Positions 40,696 to 48,390 of a DNA stretch of 64,000 nucleotides are shown here, in pieces (position 1 is the stretch's first letter; each line of letters opens with the position of its first letter). A program made the position numbers and the translations under genes. The notes under the pieces were generated by a model. The model was not told the origin of the DNA. It ran no database searches and saw only the letters and a program-made list of their open reading frames with translations. Origin of the DNA: Nitrososphaerota archaeon (GTDB lineage Archaea; Thermoproteota; Nitrososphaeria; Nitrososphaerales; Nitrosopumilaceae); contig JAJPGU010000032.1 in assembly GCA_021325615.1 (NCBI GenBank), positions 1 to 64,000 of the forward strand. The letters run 5' to 3'.

Positions 40696-41169
40696 CTAGT
40701 GCACGATCATTACAGCACATGGAGAGAGTTCAGACACCCTTCTGCTTACACTCCCAAGCACCTTGAGCTTGCCAAGGCCCCTCAAGCCCTGGCTGCCGAT
40801 AACTATCAGGTCTGCCTTTTTGCCCCTTGCATATTTGAGTATCATTTCCACGGGCTTGCCCGATAAGATGTCATAAACCGCATCAACGCCTTCTGCCTTG
40901 CAGATTGCAACCTCTGCCAGCGCTTCTCTGCGCGCCTGGGTCTTTACTGCAGCCATAAACTTTGCAATTGATTCCTGTAAAACCCCGTCCTTTTGTAAAA
41001 GGCCAAGGAACATTCCCGGTGGAAATTCCTCAGGATCAACCACTATAATCACGTGTATTTTTGATTCCAGTCTCTTTGCCATCTTTATCGCATGAAAAAG
41101 TGCCTTCCTTGAAAATTTCGATCCGTCCGTGGGCACCAATATCTTTGAGAGTTTTGCCCCGTTGCTCAT
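40696..41169 (-). CDS. Universal stress protein, ten-residue-spacer subfamily
   Basis: 157 aa. SKILVPTDGSKFSRKAL; motif G-SQ-G-LRGLGKLKVL-GS with ten residues between Gly and GS, as in 13117 and 19062. Ends CAVMIVH. Start is 39 nt from palindrome site 29; divergent from the Hsp20 gene, which has its own site 30. Confidence 0.92.
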   Translation of the reverse strand: MSNGAKLSKILVPTDGSKFSRKALFHAIKMAKRLESKIHVIIVVDPEEFPPGMFLGLLQKDGVLQESIAKFMAAVKTQARREALAEVAICKAEGVDAVYDILSGKPVEMILKYARGKKADLIVIGSQGLRGLGKLKVLGSVSRRVSELSPCAVMIVH

Positions 41170-41208
41170 AGATAGGGTCGCCCTTTACAATACTTAAAAC
41201 CGATTCAT

Positions 41209-41228
41209 AAATTTCAGGCCTGATATTG
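41209..41228 (-). promoter_or_regulatory. Palindrome site 29
   Basis: AAATTTCA-GGCC-TGATATTG, 11/16, 39 nt before the USP start at 41169; TATA-like GTTTTAAGTATTG (minus) lies between. Confidence 0.5.
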
Positions 41229-41244
41229 AGTCATTTAGAGGATC

Positions 41245-41264
41245 GATTCTCAATCCTGGTAATC
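41245..41264 (+). promoter_or_regulatory. Palindrome site 30
   Basis: GATTCTCA-ATCC-TGGTAATC, 14/16, 38 nt before the Hsp20 ATG at 41303; TTAAATTATAATTA lies between. Confidence 0.7.
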
Positions 41265-41302
41265 TGCAAAAGACTGTTAAATTATAATTAGTATCATAGC
41301 GC

Positions 41303-41791
41303 ATGGATAAACCCAGAAAGCACGACATGCCAGACAGCCTTCCCGTACCGTTCTGGCGCCATGGCTGGACGGATATTGACAGGCTTTTCGACAACATGCG
41401 CAGGGATTTTGAGAGGTCACTTTCAACACTGCCAATGCTGCCTGTCCCACCATTCCACGTATCGCAGCTCTCATGCGACATAGTTGATGAGGGAGACAGA
41501 TTTGTAGTGAGCGCGGAATTGCCCGGAGTTTCAAAGGAGGAGGTAAAAATCGAGGTTTCAGACAACCAGCTGGAAATCTCGGCAGAGCACGGGGAACGCG
41601 AGGAGGAAAAAGGGAAAAACTACGTACGAAAGGAACGGAGGTTCCTTTCTTACCACAGGACTCTCCCACTGCCCGAGAAGGTAGACTCGACCAAGACAAA
41701 GGCCACATTGAACAATGGCATTTTGGCACTTGAACTTCCCAAGATCAGCCCCACGCCAAAGCCAAAAACCACCAAAGTCCCAATCCAGTAA
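41303..41791 (+). CDS. Small heat shock protein, Hsp20/alpha-crystallin
   Basis: 162 aa. N-terminal arm with WRHGWTDIDRLFDNMRRDFE, alpha-crystallin domain about 60-150: FVVSAELPGVSKEEVKIEV, EISAEHGEREEEKGKNY, FHRTLPLP-like YHRTLPLPEKV, and LNNGILALELPK. C-terminal IxI-like KVPIQ. It is a holdase; longer and more acidic than the one at 11830. Monocistronic with a strong leaderless promoter and operator. Confidence 0.94.
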   Translation: MDKPRKHDMPDSLPVPFWRHGWTDIDRLFDNMRRDFERSLSTLPMLPVPPFHVSQLSCDIVDEGDRFVVSAELPGVSKEEVKIEVSDNQLEISAEHGEREEEKGKNYVRKERRFLSYHRTLPLPEKVDSTKTKATLNNGILALELPKISPTPKPKTTKVPIQ

Positions 41792-41815
41792 TTCCCTCTT
41801 TTTTTTGAATTATGG

Positions 41816-41835
41816 CATTATCAGTCCTGAGAAAC
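41816..41835 (+). promoter_or_regulatory. Palindrome site 31
   Basis: CATTATCA-GTCC-TGAGAAAC, 13/16, 38 nt before the ATG at 41874; TAAAAATAAATC lies between. Confidence 0.65.
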
Positions 41836-41873
41836 ACCCCTAAAAATAAATCCAAATGGTGTTATCGTAAGAC

Positions 41874-42386
41874 ATGGCGCTAGAACTCCTCAATGAGCCG
41901 GTTTCAAGGTTTACCAACCCGAAAATGACCACTGTTGAGAGCAACCTTACCATCCAGGATACAGCGCAGGCAATGGTAGAGTCAAAGGTTGACAGCATAT
42001 TGGTTTTTGAGAACAGCAAGATAATTGGGATTGTCACCGAAAAGGACATCCTCTATGACGTGGTGGCAAAGGGCCTTGATCCTACAAGGACCACGCTAAA
42101 GCAAATCACCAAGAGCCCCCTCATAACGATTCAAAAGAACGCCCCCGTGAGGGAGGCGCTGGATCTTATGAAAAAGCACGACATACGCAGGCTTGTTGTT
42201 ATGGACAGGAGGCCAATCGGCCTCATAACCCAGAAGATGGTTTGCGGCAACTTGGAGGGGCACGACCTCCTCCTACCCGAGCTTGAGACTGGCGATAAGA
42301 CGTTTTGTCCCTATTGCTCCATGCAGTTCAAGGACACAAGGCTTGTCTGCGAACACATAGACAAGGTGCATATAAAAAATGACTAG
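41874..42386 (+). CDS. CBS pair fused to a C2H2-like zinc finger
   Basis: 170 aa. CBS1 (KMTTVESNLTIQDT to GIVTEKDIL) and CBS2 (SPLITIQKNAPVREA to GLITQKMV) cover 15-125. Then comes FCPYCSMQFKDTRLVCEHID with KVH (about 143-166), a C-x2-C...H-x4-H zinc finger of the C2H2 layout. The combination suggests that nucleotide state is passed to DNA, RNA or protein binding. Operator and TATA spacing are standard. Confidence 0.88.
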   Translation: MALELLNEPVSRFTNPKMTTVESNLTIQDTAQAMVESKVDSILVFENSKIIGIVTEKDILYDVVAKGLDPTRTTLKQITKSPLITIQKNAPVREALDLMKKHDIRRLVVMDRRPIGLITQKMVCGNLEGHDLLLPELETGDKTFCPYCSMQFKDTRLVCEHIDKVHIKND

Positions 42387-42435
42387 CAGGTTTCGTATAG
42401 TTATATAAGATAGCATACTGTCAGATAGTCATTCA

Positions 42436-43014
42436 ATGGTAGTTAAGAGGAAGCCCCACCCCCCAAAACACGAGGATACCAGAAGCATAAGTTACAGGTT
42501 GCCTTCACACATAGTTACTGAGCTTGAAACAGAGGCTATGCAAAGGAAGATTTCTCAGAACGTGCTTGTAAGGCAGATTTTGGAAAAATACGTCAACTGG
42601 GACAGGTTTGCAGAAAACATCGGAATGGTTCCAGTACCGAAGGACATACTGAAGACCCTTGGCGAGGAGATGGAGGGTGACACCATCAACAGGATAATCG
42701 AGGTCATGATCCCCCTTGTAAAGGACTGGGTAATGTTCATGAAGGGCAACTATGACCTCAAGCGAGCGATCGAGGCCTTTGAGGACTACATGAAGGCCTC
42801 AGGGATGACATCTGACCACAGGATAGAAGGGGAGGTTCACCACTTCATCGTGCAACACAATTTGGGCATAAAATGGTCCCTTTTTACAGAAATGCTTCTA
42901 AAGCAGATATTCTACCAGTTTCTTCCAAACCTTGCAGTCAAGTCCCGCACAACCCCGAACACGGCAATTGTTAGCAGTGCCCTAGGGGCAGACTTTAGCG
43001 AGCACGAATATTAA
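42436..43014 (+). CDS. Protein with N-terminal ribbon-helix-helix-like segment
   Basis: 192 aa. Residues 12-50 (RSISYRLPSHIVTELETEA, then SQNVLVRQILEKYV) look like a ribbon-helix-helix/CopG-type DNA-binding motif. The remainder is helical (INRIIEVMIPLVKDWVMF, GIKWSLFTEMLLKQIFY) with no known name. TATA-like GTTATATAAG stands about 25 nt upstream, without palindrome. A candidate DNA-binding regulator; not certain. Confidence 0.65.
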   Translation: MVVKRKPHPPKHEDTRSISYRLPSHIVTELETEAMQRKISQNVLVRQILEKYVNWDRFAENIGMVPVPKDILKTLGEEMEGDTINRIIEVMIPLVKDWVMFMKGNYDLKRAIEAFEDYMKASGMTSDHRIEGEVHHFIVQHNLGIKWSLFTEMLLKQIFYQFLPNLAVKSRTTPNTAIVSSALGADFSEHEY

Positions 43015-43042
43015 GGGAAATTAAAAAAATGAGCTGTGCAGC

Positions 43043-43372
43043 CTAGTAGGACGCACAGGTTGCGAATCCTTCAATTCCTTCTATGTCAGGATCCTTTGAC
43101 AGTTCCACGAGGTCGGAAAGGGATGCAAGGCCTACCGCCCTGATTCCGTGTTTACCCTCGAGGGCAACCATGTAATCTGCCTCCAGTTCGTACTTTTTCT
43201 TGGCCAGATTGGTGCCTTCCTTGTAGTGGATTTCCAGCTCAACCTTTGGTTCCACGTCTTGGAACTTCCTCTCATAGTACATCACGTCTGTAGCTAATTT
43301 GAGGTCTATCTTGCCAAGTTTGCTGAGGAGCTGTCCGATAAAACTGTCGTATTGTGTCTCCGCGCTTTGTGA
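43043..43372 (-). CDS. Hypothetical protein
   Basis: 109 aa from MSQSAETQYDSF at 43372 (frame open to 43393). Mixed alpha/beta: KLATDVMYYERKFQDVEPKV (strand), ELEIHYKEGT, EADYMVALEGKHGI. No family recognised. Start chosen to fit TATA-like GTTTTAAATAAC; palindrome site 32 is 44 nt from it. Confidence 0.65.
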   Translation of the reverse strand, partial: SQSAETQYDSFIGQLLSKLGKIDLKLATDVMYYERKFQDVEPKVELEIHYKEGTNLAKKKYELEADYMVALEGKHGIRAVGLASLSDLVELSKDPDIEGIEGFATCASY

Positions 43373-43416
43373 CATGAGAAGAAAAAGGGCCAATTTGTTA
43401 TTTAAAACGAAAATAG

Positions 43417-43436
43417 CATTATCATCACTGGCAAAA
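43417..43436 (-). promoter_or_regulatory. Palindrome site 32
   Basis: CATTATCA-TCAC-TGGCAAAA, 11/16, 44 nt before the 43372 start. Confidence 0.45.
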
Positions 43437-43463
43437 AACCTCCTCGGACGCGCCTAAGTTGTA

Positions 43464-43500
43464 TGCATTGCATGGCAATGCAGTCCTACTGGTTATATCA
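43464..43500 (+). promoter_or_regulatory. Shared wHTH promoter element, copy 3
   Basis: The first 19 bp are a palindrome, TGCATTGC-ATG-GCAATGCA. CAGTCCTACT and the TATA box GGTTATATC follow, about 25 nt before the ATG at 43521. It aligns with copies 1 and 2. Confidence 0.7.
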
Positions 43501-43520
43501 AAAAGGGCCGAATAGAAGCC

Positions 43521-43865
43521 ATGCAAGTATTACAACACGGAAAACAAGTCCAAGAACAAACAACAAAGGACACCCTGCTTGAGATATTGGCTGACAAGTA
43601 CTCACGCACAATACTCGAGTCCACGATCGATATGCCAAAGTCTGCAATCGATCTGAGTAACGAGTGCGGGATCCCCATCAGCACTGCCTACCGCCGAGTC
43701 CAGAGACTCCACGCTCACAAGCTTCTCGGCATTTCAGGATCCATAAGTCAAGACGGCAAAAAGTACTTCCTCTACAAGTCCAAGGTAAAATCCATAATGA
43801 CCTGCTTCAACAACGGGTCAGTGGAGGTGGAAATCTTTCCTAATTCTGCACAATTGGAGAATTAG
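43521..43865 (+). CDS. Winged-HTH transcriptional regulator, paralogue 3
   Basis: 114 aa. MQVLQHGKQVQEQ start; wHTH about 20-80 with MPKSAIDLSNECG, recognition helix IPISTAYRRVQRL and wing ISQDGKKYFLYKSK; tail VEVEIFPN. Nearest to paralogue 1 (8689) in sequence. The palindrome in its own promoter is a candidate autoregulatory site. Confidence 0.88.
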   Translation: MQVLQHGKQVQEQTTKDTLLEILADKYSRTILESTIDMPKSAIDLSNECGIPISTAYRRVQRLHAHKLLGISGSISQDGKKYFLYKSKVKSIMTCFNNGSVEVEIFPNSAQLEN

Positions 43866-43893
43866 GAACTTCGAAATTTTTCTCTACAAAGAT

Positions 43894-43913
43894 GATAATC
43901 ATGAATGAAAATG
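43894..43913 (+). promoter_or_regulatory. Palindrome site 33
   Basis: GATAATCA-TGAA-TGAAAATG, 13/16, 39 nt before the 43953 start; TATA-like CTTTAAATCG lies between. Last site before the window's housekeeping part. Confidence 0.6.
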
Positions 43914-43952
43914 GTATTTGCACTTTAAATCGAATAGTGAGCAAGATGATGC

Positions 43953-44813
43953 ATGATGGCTAAGGTTCACCGCTTTACATCACCTGTAGTAACCCTTGGA
44001 ATGGATGCAACAGTGTATGATGCATTGTTTCTGATGCAGAAAAATGACATCAAGAGGATCGTAGTCGTAAGAGAAAACTATCCAGTAGGCATCGTAACTG
44101 AACGGGATATTGGAAGGTTCCTAAAGGAGGACAGGACCACCAAACCGCTCGACAAGATACCCGTCCAGAATGTGATGACCAGAAACCTTGTAACCATCCC
44201 TGCAGACGACGAGGACATACCTACCCAGTCCGCCATCAGAATGGACACCTTCCAGATTAGTTCGGTCATAATTGTTGACAACGATGGCAAGCTGGTTGGC
44301 ATAGTTACAAAATCCGACCTTGCGAGAAATTTCTCCGCCTTGTATAGCAGAGTCTACAGGGTTGAGGACTATATGACAAAGAAGATAATCACATGCCGCA
44401 AGTCGGATTCCCTCTATTTTGCCTTAGACATGTTAAACAAGAACAAGATCTCAAGGTTGGTTGTTACGGACAACGATGGAAAGCCTGTTGGTGTCATTAC
44501 CTACGACACTTTCCTGAGAAACAGTGGCTTTTTCAAGGCGGGAAAGAGTACCCGTGACTACCTATTGCCCAGCAAAAACGCCAAGGACATGAAGGTTGGA
44601 GACCTCATTGCCAATGAGCTGCTTACAGTAGAGATGGAAGATGACTTGGCCGAGGCTGCAAAGATAATGACTCATTACAAGGTAAGCGGCATCCCAGTTG
44701 TCGACAGTAATGGCTCCCTAGAGGGAATAATAAGTGCCACCGATATCGCAAAGGCATATTCAGAGGTTGAGACCCACTTTCGCCTCATAAAAAAAGACAC
44801 CCATTTTGCCTAA
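43953..44813 (+). CDS. Four-CBS-domain protein
   Basis: 286 aa (first of two ATG/ATG codons). Repeats: FTSPVVTLGMDATV to GIVTERDIG, NVMTRNLVTIPADD to GIVTKSDLA, DYMTKKIITCRKSD to GVITYDTFL, and LLTVEMEDDLAEA to GIISATDIA. The order and insert resemble 15095 and 26295. The USP at 44861 follows after 47 nt; they may be one transcript since no operator is present between them. Confidence 0.92.
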   Translation: MMAKVHRFTSPVVTLGMDATVYDALFLMQKNDIKRIVVVRENYPVGIVTERDIGRFLKEDRTTKPLDKIPVQNVMTRNLVTIPADDEDIPTQSAIRMDTFQISSVIIVDNDGKLVGIVTKSDLARNFSALYSRVYRVEDYMTKKIITCRKSDSLYFALDMLNKNKISRLVVTDNDGKPVGVITYDTFLRNSGFFKAGKSTRDYLLPSKNAKDMKVGDLIANELLTVEMEDDLAEAAKIMTHYKVSGIPVVDSNGSLEGIISATDIAKAYSEVETHFRLIKKDTHFA

Positions 44814-44860
44814 GTGTGGATCCCTGAGAGGTTTTTATTGAATTGGTTCAGAGAACAGGC

Positions 44861-45289
44861 ATGATAAAACACATCATGGTTCCATATGACCAGTCGGAAC
44901 CGGCAGGCCGCGCTTTTGAGTTTGCAATGGATCTTGCAAAAAAATACGGCGCCAGAATCAGCATTGTATCCTGCATCGTACCCCAGTCTCCCATGGATCC
45001 GACGTTTGCCACCGCCTACGGCGAGACCCTCATACTTATGCGCAAGGCCGCAACTGCAGCACTTGCAAAGCTGGAAGTCAAGATCAAGGAGGCGGGCATT
45101 CCTGACAAGGCAGATGTGCTCGAAGGCCTTTCAATAACAGATGAACTTATGTCGTATGCAGATGCCCACCAAGTCGACCTTATTGTCATGGGTTCGCGAG
45201 GCCTTGGGGGTTTCAGGAAACTGCTGCTTGGCAGTGTTGCTAGCGGAGTGATACAACATGCAAAATGCCCGGTACTGATAATTAAATAG
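44861..45289 (+). CDS. Universal stress protein, UspA family
   Basis: 142 aa from MIKHIMVPYDQSEPAGRAF at 44861 (TTG at 44843 also in frame). Motif G-SR-G-LGGFRKLLL-GS intact; ends CPVLIIK. Recent paralogue of the USP at 1541. Probably co-transcribed with the CBS gene upstream, giving a CBS-USP pair. Confidence 0.93.
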   Translation: MIKHIMVPYDQSEPAGRAFEFAMDLAKKYGARISIVSCIVPQSPMDPTFATAYGETLILMRKAATAALAKLEVKIKEAGIPDKADVLEGLSITDELMSYADAHQVDLIVMGSRGLGGFRKLLLGSVASGVIQHAKCPVLIIK

Positions 45290-45391
45290 ACTTTCGGCCC
45301 CCGGGTAGACGTTCTTGCCAGACACGTTAAAGAAGATCTTCCTCCATGTACTACTGATACGAAGGACATAATTCCTCGGGGAAACATCGCA

Positions 45392-46600
45392 GTGCTGATT
45401 ATTGCGACGTCCATTTCTGGGGCAAGCAATATCGCGCTGGCTTTCCTTCCCATCTATTTCACCTCGCTTGGCGGAACCGTCCTGCAGTACGGCGTAGTAA
45501 TGACATTTACCACGTTGGTTGCCATGCCTGCAACGGTTGTGGGAGGTACCATGACTGGGAGATACGATCTCAAAAGGATTGCCGTACTTACCTCATGGAT
45601 TGGGCCTGCCATACTTGCGGGCTATTACCTCTCGAACAGCTGGTCCGTGCTCACAATCCCATTACTCGCCGGTGGCTTGGGCTCCCTCGGCTCCATTGCG
45701 TGGAGACAGCTTGTTGCAGATGCGACTACAAACAGGAGTAGGACTGCTCAGCTCTCGGTTTACCAGACCCTCACCAGCATCCCTTCTATGCTTGCTCCTC
45801 TTGCCGGAGGGTTTCTTGTTCATGCATTTGGGATCATAGACGGGTTCAGGGACGGAATCCTAATTTCACTGGCACTATCGCCAATTTCCACGGTAATTTT
45901 AATCAGGCTGCTGCGTGAGAATGCTTCTGAACCTTTCCAGGAAGGCGTTGTACCAGACCAGCCTCATCCCAGCCATCGAATGTTCCGACAATTAAGGGAA
46001 TTTGGTTCTAACATCACGTCTCTCCCAAGGACCCTCCTGCCGCTACTTCTGGCCTATGTCTTGGTTTCCCTTGCAAATTCCACTACAAACCCCTACATGA
46101 TATTTTATGCCACAGCCATAGCGAAGCTTGACACATTCCAGTGGGGGATTATACTTAGCCTGCAGATGGTACTTGCAAACCTCATCAGGATCCCCCTTGG
46201 GGTTGTTTCAGACAGATTGGACAAACGGAAGGTGCTCCTTTTCTCTCTTGTCACAACGGCACCCCTTTCAACATTACTAGTCTTTGAGAGGTCCTTTCTT
46301 GCAATACTCGGAGTATTGCTTGCAATGGTTGCCACCGGAATTAATTACACTCCTACCCATGAGGCATTACAGATCGAGCTTACTCCAAGATCGAAGAGGC
46401 CGGCATTGTTTGCTGTTTATGACGTGCTGCGGGGCGCCTCCGCCTCCGCAGGAACTGCCATCGGGGCTTTTCTTTTCACATCAGGCTATGCACTCCCCTT
46501 TTTTGGATATACGGCGCTAGAAGCCTGCGCCTGCGCGATAATTGGCTTCCACTTCTTTCTAAAGCCTGGAAGAAATTCGCTGAGGATCCCCTCCCGATAG
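45392..46600 (+). CDS. Major facilitator superfamily transporter
   Basis: 402 aa from GTG. Twelve hydrophobic segments; the loop-2/3 motif appears as GGTMTGRYDLKRIA and the second-half equivalent as GVVSDRLDKRKVLL. Proton-linked efflux or uptake with unknown substrate. It is convergent with the peptide:N-glycanase-like gene (9-nt gap). Confidence 0.9.
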   Translation: MLIIATSISGASNIALAFLPIYFTSLGGTVLQYGVVMTFTTLVAMPATVVGGTMTGRYDLKRIAVLTSWIGPAILAGYYLSNSWSVLTIPLLAGGLGSLGSIAWRQLVADATTNRSRTAQLSVYQTLTSIPSMLAPLAGGFLVHAFGIIDGFRDGILISLALSPISTVILIRLLRENASEPFQEGVVPDQPHPSHRMFRQLREFGSNITSLPRTLLPLLLAYVLVSLANSTTNPYMIFYATAIAKLDTFQWGIILSLQMVLANLIRIPLGVVSDRLDKRKVLLFSLVTTAPLSTLLVFERSFLAILGVLLAMVATGINYTPTHEALQIELTPRSKRPALFAVYDVLRGASASAGTAIGAFLFTSGYALPFFGYTALEACACAIIGFHFFLKPGRNSLRIPSR

Positions 46601-46609
46601 TTCCCTCCG

Positions 46610-47371
46610 TCAGGTTCCATACATCGATGGGATCTTCGTGTATAGATATCCAAGGTCGGAAATTGACGCCATGTCAAGGTTTCCCACCCTTCCCAATGCC
46701 CTCCTCCTTGAAAGGACGGCCTGCCACTGTTCAGTATACCTTTCGGTCACGTCCTCAATATTTTCGCTTGAGAAGCCCAAGATGTAGACATATTGCTTTT
46801 TCCAGTTGCGCTCATAGTAGTGCGGGTTGTCAAGAGAGTGTGGATACTGGAAGGTGGGATCCACGTGTACCCATCTTCCTCCAAGATGCGCCTCGTTCCA
46901 GCAATGGTCGAGATAGTCGTAGGCGATACGAGATTCGATTGAAAGTGAGTTCAACATGGCTCCAAAAAGTATGGACCACTCCCCGCACCTGCCGTATCTG
47001 GTCTCTGCAATTTTAAGAACGTCGCTGTACCTCGGGATTACCACTTCTGCGCCACACCTTCCACAGGTGTGAACCTCTGTCTTTCTTACCTGCCAGGACT
47101 TGCCCGTTATGACGCTTGCCTGCATAAAGCATGGGTTGCTTTTCATACTGCACCTTTCGCAGGCAACCTGGTTTGGAGTCCATGTCATGAATCCCTTGTA
47201 CCACTTCAGGAGGTGTGGTATGACTTCACCCTCCAGAACTTCCTTTGGCACGAGCCTCCTTACCGTGTCGAGAACCTTCGGGTCCCGGTATTGGCTTGTT
47301 ATGGTCTTGTAGAAGAGGAAAGAATTTTTGATTGCCTCAAAGTCTATTTGGTGATTCCCTTCCTGCATCAC
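46610..47371 (-). CDS. Eukaryote-type peptide:N-glycanase (Png1) homologue
   Basis: 253 aa. The transglutaminase-like core matches Png1 along its length: zinc ligands C71-x2-C74 and C103-x2-C106 before the core, YGRCGEW with nucleophile C129, YDYLDHCWNE with H156, and VHVDP with D171, then WKKQYVYILGFSSENIEDVT as in the eukaryotic enzyme. PNGase removes N-glycans from misfolded glycoproteins in eukaryotic cytosol. The eukaryotic PUB and PAW domains are absent. Substrate in an archaeon is unknown; a protease or other amidase role is possible. Confidence 0.88.
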   Translation of the reverse strand: MMQEGNHQIDFEAIKNSFLFYKTITSQYRDPKVLDTVRRLVPKEVLEGEVIPHLLKWYKGFMTWTPNQVACERCSMKSNPCFMQASVITGKSWQVRKTEVHTCGRCGAEVVIPRYSDVLKIAETRYGRCGEWSILFGAMLNSLSIESRIAYDYLDHCWNEAHLGGRWVHVDPTFQYPHSLDNPHYYERNWKKQYVYILGFSSENIEDVTERYTEQWQAVLSRRRALGRVGNLDMASISDLGYLYTKIPSMYGT

Positions 47372-47409
47372 AGATAATTGTCATCACGGAAAGATATCCT
47401 TTTTCAGCA

Positions 47410-48390
47410 TTAAACGGTGAACATGTCCTTGTTCGGCTTGGGCAGGATTGTAACCTGCTTGTTCATGAGTTCCTTTGTAGGGATGACGACGCTTTCGTTT
47501 TTCTCATTTGCGACTATGATATGAAGCAGTTCAACAGCGGTTATGGTTCCCGAGATGTCCCCCACGCGTATCTTTTGCCCAATCTTGAAAACTGTCTTTT
47601 GTGTAGACGCCCCTGCAATCGCAGAAGGCAGAACATCTTTGAGTGTAAACCCAAGGCCCACCGCTATCGCGGCGCCCACCGCTATCGCTATGCTCCATGA
47701 AAATGCCGATACGAGGGTCGGTATTACAGACTGCCCTATACCTATCTGCGTAAGCCCGACAGCAAAGACGATGCTGTAGACTACGGCCTTTACACCCACG
47801 CCGACGTACCTAGTACCGCCATAGTGCCTGACCATAAGTTCGTGGTTTACCCACTTTATCACGTAGTTCGCAATTATTGATCCTATAAGGACGATTATCA
47901 CAAATGCCAAAAGGTTTGGGATCCAAAGCCACAACGAAGTCATTGCCGAGGTCAACTGTTCCAACTGGAGCGCGTTTATTGCCGCCACCACGAAGAAGAG
48001 GTAAACAAACCACTTTATTGTGGAGCCTATGAGTCGTACGGAATCAAACTTTCCTACAGTTTCCTCAACCATGTGTACTTCTGGAATGTTTTCTACGTTT
48101 GCCTTCTGAATGATTTTTCGTGCCGTCTTCTCTACAATTCTCCCCACTATTTTTCCGGCTATAAGACCCACTGCCAGCAGGACGCCTGCCGCGATTATTT
48201 TAGGAGCAGCGCTTGCAACCGAGTTTGCAAATGTGGTAATCGCAGTCTCCTCCGGAGTGTAAAACTTGTCAATTGAGGTGTCAGTCTGGGCATATGCGGA
48301 GTGCGCCCCGACCACAAACGTGATTACTAACAACATAACGATGCCGAAAACTGGCATTAATTTCGCCCTAGTCAACTGGTCTGAAACCAA
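47410..48390 (-). CDS. mscS: MscS-family mechanosensitive channel
   Basis: 326 aa. A possible signal sequence or first helix at the N-terminus, then transmembrane helices and the pore helix with Gly/Ala repeats (SIAIAVGAAIAVGLGFTLKD). The beta domain begins at FKIGQKIRVGDISGTI and ends VVIPTKELMNKQ. It releases solutes on osmotic downshock. Size is typical of archaeal MscS. Confidence 0.92.
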   Translation of the reverse strand: MVSDQLTRAKLMPVFGIVMLLVITFVVGAHSAYAQTDTSIDKFYTPEETAITTFANSVASAAPKIIAAGVLLAVGLIAGKIVGRIVEKTARKIIQKANVENIPEVHMVEETVGKFDSVRLIGSTIKWFVYLFFVVAAINALQLEQLTSAMTSLWLWIPNLLAFVIIVLIGSIIANYVIKWVNHELMVRHYGGTRYVGVGVKAVVYSIVFAVGLTQIGIGQSVIPTLVSAFSWSIAIAVGAAIAVGLGFTLKDVLPSAIAGASTQKTVFKIGQKIRVGDISGTITAVELLHIIVANEKNESVVIPTKELMNKQVTILPKPNKDMFTV

